Assembly (NCBI RefSeq): GCF_018780385.1
Contig: NZ_JADMJO010000003.1
Span: 496,001-560,000 of the forward strand
Direction: 5' to 3'
Length of the DNA: 64,000 nucleotides
Source of the DNA: Hydrogenophaga sp.
GTDB lineage: Bacteria; Pseudomonadota; Gammaproteobacteria; Burkholderiales; Burkholderiaceae_C
The notes under the pieces are model-generated. The model worked only from the letters and a program-made list of their open reading frames with translations, had not been told where the DNA came from and did not search any database. Position 1 is the first letter of the stretch. The number at the start of each line of letters is the position of its first letter. This document shows, piece by piece, positions 50,185 to 60,336 of this stretch. The position numbers and the translations under genes are program-made.

Positions 50185-50661
50185 ATGAAGATCACCAAAG
50201 ACACCATCGTCACCCTCACCTTCCGCGCCACCGATGCCCAAGGCAAGGTGCTTGAAGACGGCAAGGAGCCACGCGCCTACCTGCACGGCGGCTACGGCAA
50301 CACGCTGCCGGGCATCGAGAAAGCCCTGGAAGGCCAGGAACCCGGCTTCGCCGCCACCCTGGTGTTGCCGCCCGAAGACGCGTTTGGCGTGCGCGACGAA
50401 AGCCTGGTGACCACCATGCCCAAGCGCGACTTTCCGCCGGGCGTGAAGGTGGGTGGTCAGCTCGAAGGCAGCGACGACAAGGGCCAGCAGCACGTGTTCA
50501 CCGTCATGAAGATCAAGGGCGACACGGTGCACCTGGACGGCAACCACCCGATGGCCGGGCAAACGCTGAAGTTTGCGGTGAAGGTGGTGGATGTGAAAGC
50601 GGCTTCGGCCGAGGAGATTTCACACGGCCACGCTCACGGTGCGCACGGACATCATCACTGA
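50185..50661 (+). CDS. slyD: FKBP-type peptidyl-prolyl isomerase, SlyD-like with His-rich tail
   Basis: YLHGGYGNTLPGIEKALEG; C-terminal HGHAHGAHGHHH. Confidence 0.9.
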   Translation: MKITKDTIVTLTFRATDAQGKVLEDGKEPRAYLHGGYGNTLPGIEKALEGQEPGFAATLVLPPEDAFGVRDESLVTTMPKRDFPPGVKVGGQLEGSDDKGQQHVFTVMKIKGDTVHLDGNHPMAGQTLKFAVKVVDVKAASAEEISHGHAHGAHGHHH

Positions 50662-50670
50662 TCGCGATCT

Positions 50671-50744
50671 CCGTTCGCCCTGAGCCTGTCGAAGGGCTCG
50701 TGCGGTGCATCGCGTGAGGGCTTCGACAAGCTCAGCCCGAACGG
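50671..50744. repeat. REP-like imperfect inverted repeat
   Basis: CCGTTCGCCCTGAGCCTGTCGAAGGGCTCG ... GGGCTTCGACAAGCTCAGCCCGAACGG. Confidence 0.75.
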
Positions 50745-50772
50745 CTAGAGGTTCAGTCGGAAATGGTGGAAC

Positions 50773-51537
50773 TCACTTACCGATGAGTTGATTGAGCTTC
50801 TCGGCCTCGAAGTTTTCTTCACGCGCCGCGTCCTGCGGCACGCAATCGCGCTTCTTCGTTTCAGCCAGGGTCTCGATCGCCTGCCAGAGCAGCGCGATCT
50901 GGTGTTCCTGGCCTGCGGCGTTGTCGATCAAGCCGCGCATGGCCTGTGACAGCGGGTCGTCTTCCTGCGTGATGCCGTAGGCCTGAAATTTGGGGTCGGT
51001 CACGTCGGCGCTCTCGCCGGTCTTGCTCGGGATGATGCGGGCCGGGATGCCCACGGCAGTCGCACCAGCCGGCACCGGTTTGATCACCACCGCGTTGCTG
51101 CCGATCTTGGCGCCATCGCCCACCAGGAAGCCGCCCAGCACCTTGGCGCCCGCGCTCACCACCACGTCCTTGCCCAGGGTGGGGTGGCGCTTGGTGCCCT
51201 TGTAGAGCGAGGTGCCACCCAGCGTCACCCCCTGGTAAATCGTGCAGCCGTCGCCGATCTCGGCCGTTTCGCCCACCACCACGCCCATGGCGTGGTCGAA
51301 GAACACACGCTCACCCACCTTGGCACCGGGATGGATCTCGATGCCGGTGAAGAAGCGCGCGATGTGCGAGATGAAACGGCCAAGCCATTTGAGCCCGTGC
51401 GTCCAGCACCAGTGCGCGGGGCGGTGCAGCCAGACCGCGTGCAGGCCGGGGTAGCAGGTGACGACTTCCCAGACGCTGCGCGCAGCGGGGTCGCGGTCAA
51501 GAACGCACTGGATGTCGGAGCGGATGCGGGCAAACAT
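50773..51537 (-). CDS. cysE: Serine O-acetyltransferase
   Basis: 254 aa, hexapeptide repeats, [43 protein letters not shown]. Confidence 0.95.
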   Translation of the reverse strand: MFARIRSDIQCVLDRDPAARSVWEVVTCYPGLHAVWLHRPAHWCWTHGLKWLGRFISHIARFFTGIEIHPGAKVGERVFFDHAMGVVVGETAEIGDGCTIYQGVTLGGTSLYKGTKRHPTLGKDVVVSAGAKVLGGFLVGDGAKIGSNAVVIKPVPAGATAVGIPARIIPSKTGESADVTDPKFQAYGITQEDDPLSQAMRGLIDNAAGQEHQIALLWQAIETLAETKKRDCVPQDAAREENFEAEKLNQLIGK

Positions 51538-51546
51538 GGCGGCAGT

Positions 51547-52281
51547 CTAGCGCCTGGCCTTGTCGGCCACCTGCAGCATCGCCTTGGCAACACCTCGCAG
51601 GATGTGGATTTCTTCCTCGCTGGGTGCAGCGCGGTTGAAAAGCTGGTTCAGGCGCGGCATCAGCTTCTTGGGTGCGGCGGGGTCGAGAAAATCCACCGCC
51701 ACCAGTGCCTGTTCCAGGTGCGTCAGCATGCCGCCGATGGCCTGGGCGTCGGCATGCTGGCGCGGCGGCGCGCTCGGCAGCGGGGCGAAACCGCCGAGCG
51801 CCTGGCGCCAGTCGTAGGCAATCAGCTGCACCGCAGCGGCCAGGTTGAGCGAGCCGAAATCGGGTGCGGTGGGAATGCTGAGCGCCGCGTGGCAGCGGTA
51901 CACGTCTTCGTTGCGCATGCCGAAGCGCTCGGAGCCAAACAAAAAGGCCACGCCTTCGGGCGGCTCGGGCGTATCCAGCAGGGTCTGGAAATGTTCGCGT
52001 GGCGCCAGCGTGGGCGGACCGAAGTCGCGCGGCGTCATGGCGGTGGCACACAGGTGGGTCATGCCGTCCAGGGCCTCATCGAGCGTGTCGACCACGCGCG
52101 TGTTCGCCAGCACGTCGTTGGCGCCGCTCGCGCGCTGGATGGTTTCCTCGCGGCGAAGCACGTTGGCCCAGCGCGGCTGCACCAGCACGAGGTCGTCAAA
52201 GCCCATCACTTTCATGGCGCGGGCCACGCCGCCGACGTTGCCGGCGTGGCTGGTCTGGATCAGGATAAAACGGGTGCGCAT
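51547..52281 (-). CDS. trmJ: tRNA (cytidine/uridine-2'-O-)-methyltransferase TrmJ-like (SpoU family)
   Basis: MRTRFILIQTSHAGNVGGVARAMKVMGFDDLVLVQP; LFGSERFGMRNEDVYRCHAALSIPT. Confidence 0.9.
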   Translation of the reverse strand: MRTRFILIQTSHAGNVGGVARAMKVMGFDDLVLVQPRWANVLRREETIQRASGANDVLANTRVVDTLDEALDGMTHLCATAMTPRDFGPPTLAPREHFQTLLDTPEPPEGVAFLFGSERFGMRNEDVYRCHAALSIPTAPDFGSLNLAAAVQLIAYDWRQALGGFAPLPSAPPRQHADAQAIGGMLTHLEQALVAVDFLDPAAPKKLMPRLNQLFNRAAPSEEEIHILRGVAKAMLQVADKARR

Positions 52282-52404
52282 GCTGGGGTGGGTGGGGGGC
52301 GGTAAAATCACGGGTATTGTCGCCGCCCCGCATCGCCGGGGCGTTTCTGTCTGCTCTTCCACTGCCGCGCGCCGCTACCCGTGTCGCGCCGAGGTTCACA
52401 ATTC

Positions 52405-53334
52405 ATGTCGTCCACGCTCCACCCCATGCTCAACGTGGCCATCAAGGCCGCGCGCCTTGCAGGCACCATCATCAACCGCGCTGCCCTGGATGTGGAATCG
52501 GTCCGCGTTTCGGTCAAGCAGACCAACGATTTTGTGACCGAAGTCGATCAGGCCGCCGAGGCCGCGATCATCGACACCTTGCTCACCGCCTACCCCGACC
52601 ACGCGATCTGGGCCGAGGAATCGGGCAAACGCGAAGGGCGGCATGGCGGCGCAGACCACGTCTGGATCATCGACCCGCTGGACGGCACCACCAACTTCAT
52701 TCACGGCTTCCCGGTTTACTGCGTGAGCATCGCGCTCATGGTGGGCAACAAGCTCGAACAAGCCGTGATCTACGACCCGACCCGCAACGACCTCTTCTGC
52801 GCCACGCGCGGGCGCGGTGCGTACATGAACGACCGCCGCATCCGCGTGGCCAAGCGCACCACGCTGCGCGAGTGCCTCATGTCCACCGGTTTTCCGTTCC
52901 GCCCGGGGGACGCCTTTCAGACCTACCTGCAGATGCTCGGAGACGTGATGCCCCGTGTGGCCGGCGTGCGTCGCCCCGGTTCGGCCGCGCTCGACCTGGC
53001 CTACGTGGCCGCGGGCTTCACCGACGGATTCTTTGAAATGGGCCTCTCGCCCTGGGACGTGGCCGCGGGTGCGCTGCTGGTGACCGAGGCCGGTGGCCTG
53101 GTGGGCAACTTCACCGGTGAAGCGGATTTCCTGGAGCAGAAGGAATGCCTGGCCGCCAACCCCAAGATCTACGGCCAACTGGTCAGCGTGACCGGCAAAT
53201 ACAGCAAGTTCGCGAGCGCCGGCGACAAGGCCTCGGTGCGCCAGGCACGCACATTGGGCACACCCGCCGCCGATGCAGCGGCGACCGAAGCTCCGTCGCC
53301 CGACGCCGCCCCCCAAGGCGACGCGCCGTTCTGA
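52405..53334 (+). CDS. suhB: Inositol-1-monophosphatase
   Basis: [58 protein letters not shown] motifs. Confidence 0.95.
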   Translation: MSSTLHPMLNVAIKAARLAGTIINRAALDVESVRVSVKQTNDFVTEVDQAAEAAIIDTLLTAYPDHAIWAEESGKREGRHGGADHVWIIDPLDGTTNFIHGFPVYCVSIALMVGNKLEQAVIYDPTRNDLFCATRGRGAYMNDRRIRVAKRTTLRECLMSTGFPFRPGDAFQTYLQMLGDVMPRVAGVRRPGSAALDLAYVAAGFTDGFFEMGLSPWDVAAGALLVTEAGGLVGNFTGEADFLEQKECLAANPKIYGQLVSVTGKYSKFASAGDKASVRQARTLGTPAADAAATEAPSPDAAPQGDAPF

Positions 53335-53337
53335 AAC

Positions 53338-56300
53338 TCAGGCCCGCGGCACACGAAACCAGAAGCAGGCGCCCTGCCCGGGTGCCGACTCGGCCCAGAT
53401 GGTGCCGTTGTGGCGCTCGATGATGCGGGCCACGATCGCCAGCCCCACCCCCATGCCCGGAACATCGGTGCCGGCGTGCAGGCGCTGGAACAAGCCGAAC
53501 AGCTTGTTGGCCCGGGCCATGTCGAAGCCCATGCCGTTGTCGCGCACGAAATAGGCCCCTGCTTCGGCATCAAAGCCCACGCTCACCACCGGCTCGGTCT
53601 GGTGGCGCGAATACTTCAAGGCGTTGTCGAGCAGGTTGCTCAGCACTTGCCGCAGCAGTGTGGCGTCTCCCAAAGCATCAGGCAGGTCGCCCACATCGAT
53701 GCGGGTATTGGGCACCTGCGGTGCCAGCGCATCGGCCACCGTGCTGGCCAGCGACGCCATGGGCACCGGTTGGGCCACGAGCTCGACCTGCACTACGCGC
53801 AGCAGCTCCAGCATGTCGGTGATCATCTGGCCCATGTTGCGTGACGAGCGCGCGATGCGCTCGAACATCTGGCGCCCGTTCTCGCTCAGCCCCTCGCCCT
53901 CCTCTTCGGCGATCACCTGCGCAAAACCATTGACCGAACGCAGGGGCGCGCGCAGGTCGTGGGCAATCGAATACGAGATCGCTTCCATGTCCCGCATCGA
54001 TCGTTCCAGCTCGGCCGTGCGTGCCTGCACCCGCTGCTCCAGGCTGGCATTGAGCGCATGGATCTGCTCCTGCGCGGCAACGCGCTCGCTGATGTCCAGG
54101 TGCGTGCCCGACATGTAAAGCGCGCGTTCGTCGTTGTCGAGCTGGTGCACTCGACCTCGTGTGTTGATCCAGACCCAGTGACCGTCCTTGTGGCGCATCC
54201 GCAGGTCGCAATCATAGAAAGGCAGTTCGCCGCTCAGGTGCTTCTCGCGCACCACATTGGCTTTCACCAGATCGTCGGGGTGCACGCGACTGCGCCAGGT
54301 CTCATAGTCGATCGGCTCAAGTTCCTGCAGCGTGTATCCCAGCATTTCGGCCCAGCGCTCGTTGATGGTCAACGTCGAGTTGGTGAGGTTGGTTTCCCAG
54401 ATGCCGGGGCGTGTGGCGTCGAGCACCCAGGCCAGCCGCTGGCGCTCCTCCCGCAGCGCTTCCTGGGTCGAGATGTAAGACGTCACGTCGGTGAAGGTAC
54501 GGACCACACCCCCATCGGGCAAGGCACGGGACCGGATCTCCAATGTGCGCCCGTCCCTCATCTTGCGCCAGTAGTGATCGGGCATGTGGATCGGATCGGG
54601 CTCTCCCAGGTAGCGACGCGCCAGGGGATCCACCAGCTGCAGCTGTGCGCCGAAATCGCCCCGATCGCGCTGGAACTGCACCACCTCCTCGTGCGTGGGT
54701 CGCCGGGCCAGCAACTCATCGGGCAAATCCAGCAGCTCCAGCACTCGCCGGTTGTAGAACAGCACCCGACCCTGGGCATCGATCTTGGTCAATCCCTGGG
54801 TGATGCTGTCCAGCGTGGCCTGCAAGGCTGCGCTCTTTTCTGCCAGCAAGGCGCTGGTGGCCTCCAACTGGCTGCGCGTGCGCGTGCGCTCCACGAAGCC
54901 GCGCCAGGCCAGCACCAGCTGACGCACGGCGCCCAGCAGAGGCTGCAGGAATTCGATGTCGGCTTCGCTGTAGCCGTCGGGCTGATTGGCCAGCCCGACC
55001 ATCGCCACCAGGCGATCGCCAACGGCCAGCGGAATGCCCAGGAACGCGTCCATGGGTGGATGCCCGGAGGGCATGCCGGCGGCCCGCCGATCGCTGGAGG
55101 GATCGTTGGCAATCACCGGCTGCCCGCTCGTCATCGCGTGCCCGAACAAGGTCTTGAGATTGCTGAAGATCATGCCGGCATCGAGCTGGTCGGTGTACAT
55201 GCGCCTGGATTCGGCGTCCCAGGAGATGTCGGTGATCGCGTGGGTCTTCAGATAGGGGTTGTCGTTGACGTCGTACAGCACCTCGCCCACGAATCCGTAG
55301 CCACTGTTCGTGAGCTGCAGGAACGCGTCCAGCAAGCCCTGGAAAGCCTCGCGTTTGTCTTCAGTTTCAATGAACACCGCCTGCGCCCCGCGCACCGCCT
55401 CCAGCATGCGCTGTTGCCGCTCCACGCGCTGCGCGGCCGTGCGTGCCTCGGTCACGTCGGTGGTGAATCCGTGCCAGACCACCGAGCCATCGGGCTCCAG
55501 CTGGGGCACCGCTTCCACGCTGTACCAGCGCGTTCCGCGCCGGGGAAGCACCACCCGGTAGGTCTGTCGCCACAGGACCAGATCGAGGGATGCGGCATTC
55601 AACGATGCCACCACGGTGGGCCGGTCGTCGGGGTGCACCCGATCAAACAGGATGCGCGCATTGCGCAACAATTCTTCGGGCTCCACCTCGAGCATGTCGC
55701 GGACCGCGTCGTTCACATACGAGACCGTGCTCTTGCCGCCCGGTGTCAGACGGGCCCGGTACATCATGCCGGGCACGCGAGCGGCAACGCCCTGCAGCAG
55801 ATTGAGCTGCTCGGCGAGCCCTTGGGTGGCCTCGCGCTCGGGCGTGATGTCCTGCACCACGCCAAAATCGGTCTGGGGATTGCCCGCCACCATGGTCTGT
55901 CCAATGCGGGTGCGAAACCAGCGTTGCCGGCCATCCGGACGCAACCAGCGGAACTCCACCTCGCGCCCATCCATCGCGGCGCGGGCGGCTGACCAGGCGG
56001 GCTGGTCGTCCGGGTGGATGCCGGAACGCCCCTCCATCCGCCCGATGCGGTCGCTCGGCTGCAGCCCGGCGATCTCGTACAGCCCGAGAGACCAGATCAC
56101 CTCGTCTTGGTTCTCGGCGTTGGTCCAGTGGCCCACTCGGGCCATCTTCTCGATCGCGGCATGGAGTTCCACCCGCTGCTGCAAAGCCACGTTCGCCAGT
56201 TTGAGAGCTTCGTTCGTTTTGACGAGCGCTGCCTCGGCTTCAAGCTCGCGCGTGGTTTCGGTGAAATAGACCAGCAGCAACTTGTCGGAGCCGGTTTCCA

Positions 56301-56655
56301 GCGCGGTGGCATGCATCCGCACCCGGTGCGCCAGTCCCCCTTTGAGATGCAGCACCTGCACCTCGTCCGGGCCGGGCAGATCGCGCAGATACCGGTCTCG
56401 GTGGGCCGTGTCCCGCCAGTGACCGAGCTCGATCGTGGTGCGCCCGATGGCCTCTTCCCGTGACAAGCCGGTGATGTTCAGCCAGGCCTCGTTGACCGCC
56501 AGCAGCCGGCCGTCGTGCCAACGGGACACCGACGCCGGCAGCGGTGCGGCCATGAAAATGGCATCGAATGGGAGGACGGAAGCCCCGGCCGACGCGGGAG
56601 CCGACAGTTGGACGACCTGCTCGTTGGAGGCAGGATCTGAGGCAGCTTCGGACAT
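53338..56655 (-). CDS. Multi-PAS/GAF soluble hybrid-length sensor histidine kinase (HisKA/HATPase_c)
   Basis: 1105 aa; several PAS-like repeats, GAF-like segment, phosphoacceptor region YSIAHDLRAPLRSVNGF, N box LLDNALKYSRH, GMGVGLAIV, no TM helix evident. Confidence 0.9.
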   Translation of the reverse strand: MSEAASDPASNEQVVQLSAPASAGASVLPFDAIFMAAPLPASVSRWHDGRLLAVNEAWLNITGLSREEAIGRTTIELGHWRDTAHRDRYLRDLPGPDEVQVLHLKGGLAHRVRMHATALETGSDKLLLVYFTETTRELEAEAALVKTNEALKLANVALQQRVELHAAIEKMARVGHWTNAENQDEVIWSLGLYEIAGLQPSDRIGRMEGRSGIHPDDQPAWSAARAAMDGREVEFRWLRPDGRQRWFRTRIGQTMVAGNPQTDFGVVQDITPEREATQGLAEQLNLLQGVAARVPGMMYRARLTPGGKSTVSYVNDAVRDMLEVEPEELLRNARILFDRVHPDDRPTVVASLNAASLDLVLWRQTYRVVLPRRGTRWYSVEAVPQLEPDGSVVWHGFTTDVTEARTAAQRVERQQRMLEAVRGAQAVFIETEDKREAFQGLLDAFLQLTNSGYGFVGEVLYDVNDNPYLKTHAITDISWDAESRRMYTDQLDAGMIFSNLKTLFGHAMTSGQPVIANDPSSDRRAAGMPSGHPPMDAFLGIPLAVGDRLVAMVGLANQPDGYSEADIEFLQPLLGAVRQLVLAWRGFVERTRTRSQLEATSALLAEKSAALQATLDSITQGLTKIDAQGRVLFYNRRVLELLDLPDELLARRPTHEEVVQFQRDRGDFGAQLQLVDPLARRYLGEPDPIHMPDHYWRKMRDGRTLEIRSRALPDGGVVRTFTDVTSYISTQEALREERQRLAWVLDATRPGIWETNLTNSTLTINERWAEMLGYTLQELEPIDYETWRSRVHPDDLVKANVVREKHLSGELPFYDCDLRMRHKDGHWVWINTRGRVHQLDNDERALYMSGTHLDISERVAAQEQIHALNASLEQRVQARTAELERSMRDMEAISYSIAHDLRAPLRSVNGFAQVIAEEEGEGLSENGRQMFERIARSSRNMGQMITDMLELLRVVQVELVAQPVPMASLASTVADALAPQVPNTRIDVGDLPDALGDATLLRQVLSNLLDNALKYSRHQTEPVVSVGFDAEAGAYFVRDNGMGFDMARANKLFGLFQRLHAGTDVPGMGVGLAIVARIIERHNGTIWAESAPGQGACFWFRVPRA

Positions 56656-56888
56656 GCGTGCTCTGTGGTGTGAGTCAACGGGTACCGGTGTCCAGCACGA
56701 TAGCTGGGTGACCATTGTCAGGCGGCAACCCCGGGCATCCGACATCCGACGCGCCCGTGGAGCACGCTGCCACCCTAATGTACGCCTCCACGCAGGCGGC
56801 GGACAGCGCCCGGTCGCGGATGCGCACAAGGCTGCCCGGGTTGCAATCTGGGTGACTCAGCGAGAACCGCGCCCCTGCGCGGCCTGCG

Positions 56889-57806
56889 TCAAGGGGCGTC
56901 GTTGCCCGAAATCAGCAGTTGAGCCAGTCCATCGGGCGCGCGCACCGTGGCCGCCTGCACCCGCCACACCTGCCGCACCAGCGCGGGCGTCAGCACACGT
57001 GCCGGATGCCCGCTCGCTTGCAGCACACCACCATCCAGCACCCAGACGCGATCGGCGTAGCGCAGCGCCAGGTTGAGGTCGTGCAGCACCGCAACCACAC
57101 CCACGCCCCGTTCGCGCGCCCAACGCTGCACGGTGCGCAGCGTTTCGTGCTGGTGGTGCAGGTCGAGGGCTGCCGTGGGTTCGTCCAACAGCAGCCAGCG
57201 CGGCGCGCCCTCGGCATCCGTGTCCCAGATCTGCGCCATCACACGCGCCAGCTGCACGCGCGCTCGCTCGCCACCGCTGAGGCTGGCGACGGTGCGCTCG
57301 GCCATCATGGCCACGCCGGTGGTCTGCATCGCCGCCTCCACAATCCCCGCCTCGTCGCGAGAGGGCTGCTGGCGGTGTGGGTAGCGGCCCAGCGCCACCA
57401 CCTCATGCACGCGAAAGTCGAAGGCCACGGCGGTCTCCTGCGGCAACACGGCGCGCTGGCGCGCCATGCGGTGCGCCAGGGCCGAATTCACGAGCTGACC
57501 ATTGATCCAGACCGCGCCCGTATCTGGCGCACGCAAGCCGGCCAGCACGGACAACAGGGTCGACTTGCCCGCGCCGTTGGGGCCGAGGATCGCGCCCACC
57601 TCACCCGCCGCAAGCCGCAGGTGCACGCCTTCAAGCAGGGTGCTCGTGTCGGCACGCACACCCACGCCACTGGCCCACAGACCCGCAATGCCGCCACGCC
57701 CGGCGGGGCTGTCTTGCTCGTCGTCGTCCAGCCAGAGTGGGCGTTCGCCGGCGGGCAGCCCGTCGCAGGCGCTGCGCCAGTCCGCGTCGAGCAGGCGCGC
57801 GTTCAC
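56889..57806 (-). CDS. hmuV: Heme ABC transporter ATP-binding protein
   Basis: GPNGAGKST, LSGGERARVQLARVMAQI, LLLDEPTAALD; GTG start overlapping the permease stop. Confidence 0.88.
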   Translation of the reverse strand: MNARLLDADWRSACDGLPAGERPLWLDDDEQDSPAGRGGIAGLWASGVGVRADTSTLLEGVHLRLAAGEVGAILGPNGAGKSTLLSVLAGLRAPDTGAVWINGQLVNSALAHRMARQRAVLPQETAVAFDFRVHEVVALGRYPHRQQPSRDEAGIVEAAMQTTGVAMMAERTVASLSGGERARVQLARVMAQIWDTDAEGAPRWLLLDEPTAALDLHHQHETLRTVQRWARERGVGVVAVLHDLNLALRYADRVWVLDGGVLQASGHPARVLTPALVRQVWRVQAATVRAPDGLAQLLISGNDAP

Positions 57807-58876
57807 AGCCGCCTCCCGTGCGCACCGCGCAGCAACAGCAGGAAAAAGGGCACGCCGACCATGGCGGTGATCACGCCCAGTGGCAACTCGGCTGGCTGCA
57901 GCACGGTGCGCGCGACCGCGTCGGCCAACAGCACCAGCACCGCGCCCAGCAGCGCCGATCCCGGCAGCACCCAGCGGTGGTCGGGCCCACCCAGCAGGCG
58001 CACCATGTGCGGCGCAACCAGACCCACGAAACCGATGATGCCGGTGGTGGCCGTGACGGCGCCCACCACCAGCGCGGTGACCACGATGGCGATCAACTTC
58101 ACACGCTCCACCGGCACGCCCAGCAGCACCGCCTGCGCTTCGCCCAGCGCGAGTGCGTTGAGCGCGCGCGCCAGACCCAGGCCGGCGCCACCGGCGATCA
58201 GCGTAATGGCGCCCACCAGCGCGACCGCACTCCAGCGCGCGCCGCCCAGGCTGCCGAGCAGCCAGAACTGCAGATTGCGCAATTGCTCGTCCGTCGCGAG
58301 GAAGCTGAGCAGGCCCAGGCCGGCGCCGGCCAGTGCGTTGACCGCGATGCCGGCCAGCAGCATCAGCCCCACACGAGTGCCGCCCTCGCCTCGCGAAAGC
58401 AGGTAGATCAGCACAGTGACCGACAGGCCGCCGGCAAAGGCCATGAGCACCAGCGTCCAGCTGCCCAGCGCGCGCGGCAAATCGGGGAACCACAGGCTGC
58501 CCATGACGATGCTCACGCCGGCGGCCAGCGCCGCGCCACTGCTCACACCGATGAGCCCCGGGTCGGCCAGCGGATTGCGGAACAGACCCTGCATGAGCGC
58601 GCCGGCCAGACCCAGCCCGGCGCCGGCGGCCAGGCCCAGCACCAGGCGCGGCAGGCGGATGTTGAAAAACACCAGCTCGGCGCCGCGCTCCGCGCCGTCA
58701 ACGCCGAGCAACACGCCAGGCAAGGCGCTCAGCGGCAGGCTGTAGGCTCCCTGCCCGGCTGCCCACAACAGCGTGGCGAGCAACAGCAGGCCGAGCAAGG
58801 CCAGCAGGCCTGGGCCCCTGAGGCGGCGGGGCGTGCGCTGCTGCCATGCGGTGACCTCGGTCTCTGACGTGTTCAT
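57803..58876 (-). CDS. hmuU: Heme ABC transporter permease (FecCD family)
   Basis: FecCD/BtuC-like: RLPRLVLGLAAGAGLGLAGALMQGLFRNPLADPGLIGVSSGAALAAG. Confidence 0.9.
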   Translation of the reverse strand: MNTSETEVTAWQQRTPRRLRGPGLLALLGLLLLATLLWAAGQGAYSLPLSALPGVLLGVDGAERGAELVFFNIRLPRLVLGLAAGAGLGLAGALMQGLFRNPLADPGLIGVSSGAALAAGVSIVMGSLWFPDLPRALGSWTLVLMAFAGGLSVTVLIYLLSRGEGGTRVGLMLLAGIAVNALAGAGLGLLSFLATDEQLRNLQFWLLGSLGGARWSAVALVGAITLIAGGAGLGLARALNALALGEAQAVLLGVPVERVKLIAIVVTALVVGAVTATTGIIGFVGLVAPHMVRLLGGPDHRWVLPGSALLGAVLVLLADAVARTVLQPAELPLGVITAMVGVPFFLLLLRGAHGRRL

Positions 58877-59346
58877 TCGGTCACCTCCGTGCCGGGCGGG
58901 TGGCGGGCAGGTGCGCCGGGGCGCCACGGTGCCCGATCGATCAGGTGCAGCACATGGCCGTCGATGTCGAGCAAGGTGCTCTCCCAGGCACACCAGTCCA
59001 TCCATTGCGGTGAGTCGGAACCCAGGCGCTGCGCGTGCAGCAGCGTGCGACCGGCCAGACGCGTGCGGCAGGGTCGCAGCAAGGCGCAGCGCAGGCTGGC
59101 GTGCAAGGCGTGGAGGCCGACCACCTCGACCCGGTGGTGTTGGGGCGCGAACGTGGTCTCACCGGGCGTGGGCTGTTCCCAGCGCCCGGGCGTGGCGCCG
59201 AAGGCCCAGAGCTGCACGCACAGCGGCCCGTGCAGCAGGCGCGCGAACACACCCGGCACGTGCTGCTGGCCATCGAAACCCAGCACCTGCGTGTAGTCGG
59301 CCAGGGCGCGCTGCAAATCCGGGGTGCGCAGGTTGACGGTGGTCAT
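58873..59346 (-). CDS. VOC/glyoxalase-fold hypothetical protein in heme locus
   Basis: 157 aa, TVNLRTPDLQRALADYTQVLGFDGQQHVPGVFARLLHGPLCVQLWAFG resembles VOC topology. Confidence 0.5.
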   Translation of the reverse strand: MTTVNLRTPDLQRALADYTQVLGFDGQQHVPGVFARLLHGPLCVQLWAFGATPGRWEQPTPGETTFAPQHHRVEVVGLHALHASLRCALLRPCRTRLAGRTLLHAQRLGSDSPQWMDWCAWESTLLDIDGHVLHLIDRAPWRPGAPARHPPGTEVTE

Positions 59347-60302
59347 GCTTTCACCATGCGCTCGTGCAGGCGCTCCACCACATCGGGCAGTCGCGGGCCG
59401 AAGCCCAACAGTTCCAGCGCGTCCAGGTGCACCATGGCGCGGCGGGCGTGGGCGGGCGTGAGCGCGAGTTCGGGCCGTTGCCAGAACTTCGCCTCTCCGC
59501 CGATGGCTTCAATGCCTTGCGTGGTGGTCAGGATGATGTCAGGCGCGGCCTGGGCCATGGCTTCGGCCGTCATGGGCCGGTAACCCTTGAAACCCGCCAG
59601 CGGATTGCGCGCACCGATGAAACGGATCAGCGCATCGGCAGCGGTCTGCTCACCCGCGACCATGGGACTGCCACTGTGCGAGAGCACGAACAACACGCGT
59701 GGCCCGGGATTCTTCGCGGCCTGCACACGCGCGATCACGGCCTGCCAGCGCGCATCCAGCCGCGCCTGCAACTCGCGTGCCGCCGCCTCACGGCCCGAGG
59801 CACGGCCCACCGCCGCCACCTTGCGCCGCACCTCGTCCCAGCTGTGGTCCGAGTTCACCAGCTCCACGCGCACGCCAGCGCTGCGCAGCTGGTCGATGAC
59901 CACCGGCGGGCCGGCGTCGGTTCCGGCAATCAAGGCGTCGGGCCGCAGCGCGAGCAGGCCTTCGGCCGAGAGCTGGCGCATGTAGCCCACCTTGGGTGTG
60001 GCCTGCGCCGCGGGCGGGTAGAGGCTGGTGGTGTCCGTGCCCACCAGCTGGTCTTGCGCGCCCAGCGCATAGACCACCTCGGTGATGCCACCGCCCACGG
60101 TGACCAGGCGGGGCAGCGCTTTGCGTTCAGCGCCGGGCGCGGCGCCGCTCGGGCTGTTCGCAGCCGCAGGCGCAGCCATCAACAGCGATGGCCATCCAGC
60201 GGTTGCCGCTGCCGAGCCAGCCAGTGCGGCGCTCGACAAGGCGCGCAGCGCGCTTCTGCGCGAGGTGTTCGCGAATGTTGAGGATGGCGACAGGTGCTTC
60301 AT
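59343..60302 (-). CDS. hmuT: Hemin ABC transporter substrate-binding protein
   Basis: VTVGGGITEVVYALGAQDQLVGTDTTSLYPPAAQATPKVGYMRQLSAEGLLALRPDALIAG. Confidence 0.92.
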   Translation of the reverse strand: MKHLSPSSTFANTSRRSALRALSSAALAGSAAATAGWPSLLMAAPAAANSPSGAAPGAERKALPRLVTVGGGITEVVYALGAQDQLVGTDTTSLYPPAAQATPKVGYMRQLSAEGLLALRPDALIAGTDAGPPVVIDQLRSAGVRVELVNSDHSWDEVRRKVAAVGRASGREAAARELQARLDARWQAVIARVQAAKNPGPRVLFVLSHSGSPMVAGEQTAADALIRFIGARNPLAGFKGYRPMTAEAMAQAAPDIILTTTQGIEAIGGEAKFWQRPELALTPAHARRAMVHLDALELLGFGPRLPDVVERLHERMVKA

Positions 60303-60336
60303 GGGGTGTTCTGGTGAGGTTCATGGGGAGGGCCGT

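Noticed and set aside
52331-52355. GCCCCG-CATCGC-CGGGGC hairpin upstream of suhB followed by GTTTCTG
   Set aside because: Weak T-run and short; may be chance in GC-rich DNA
53959-55992. 677-aa plus-strand ORF antisense to the histidine kinase
   Set aside because: Opposite a clear PAS/HisKA protein; no domain-like motifs
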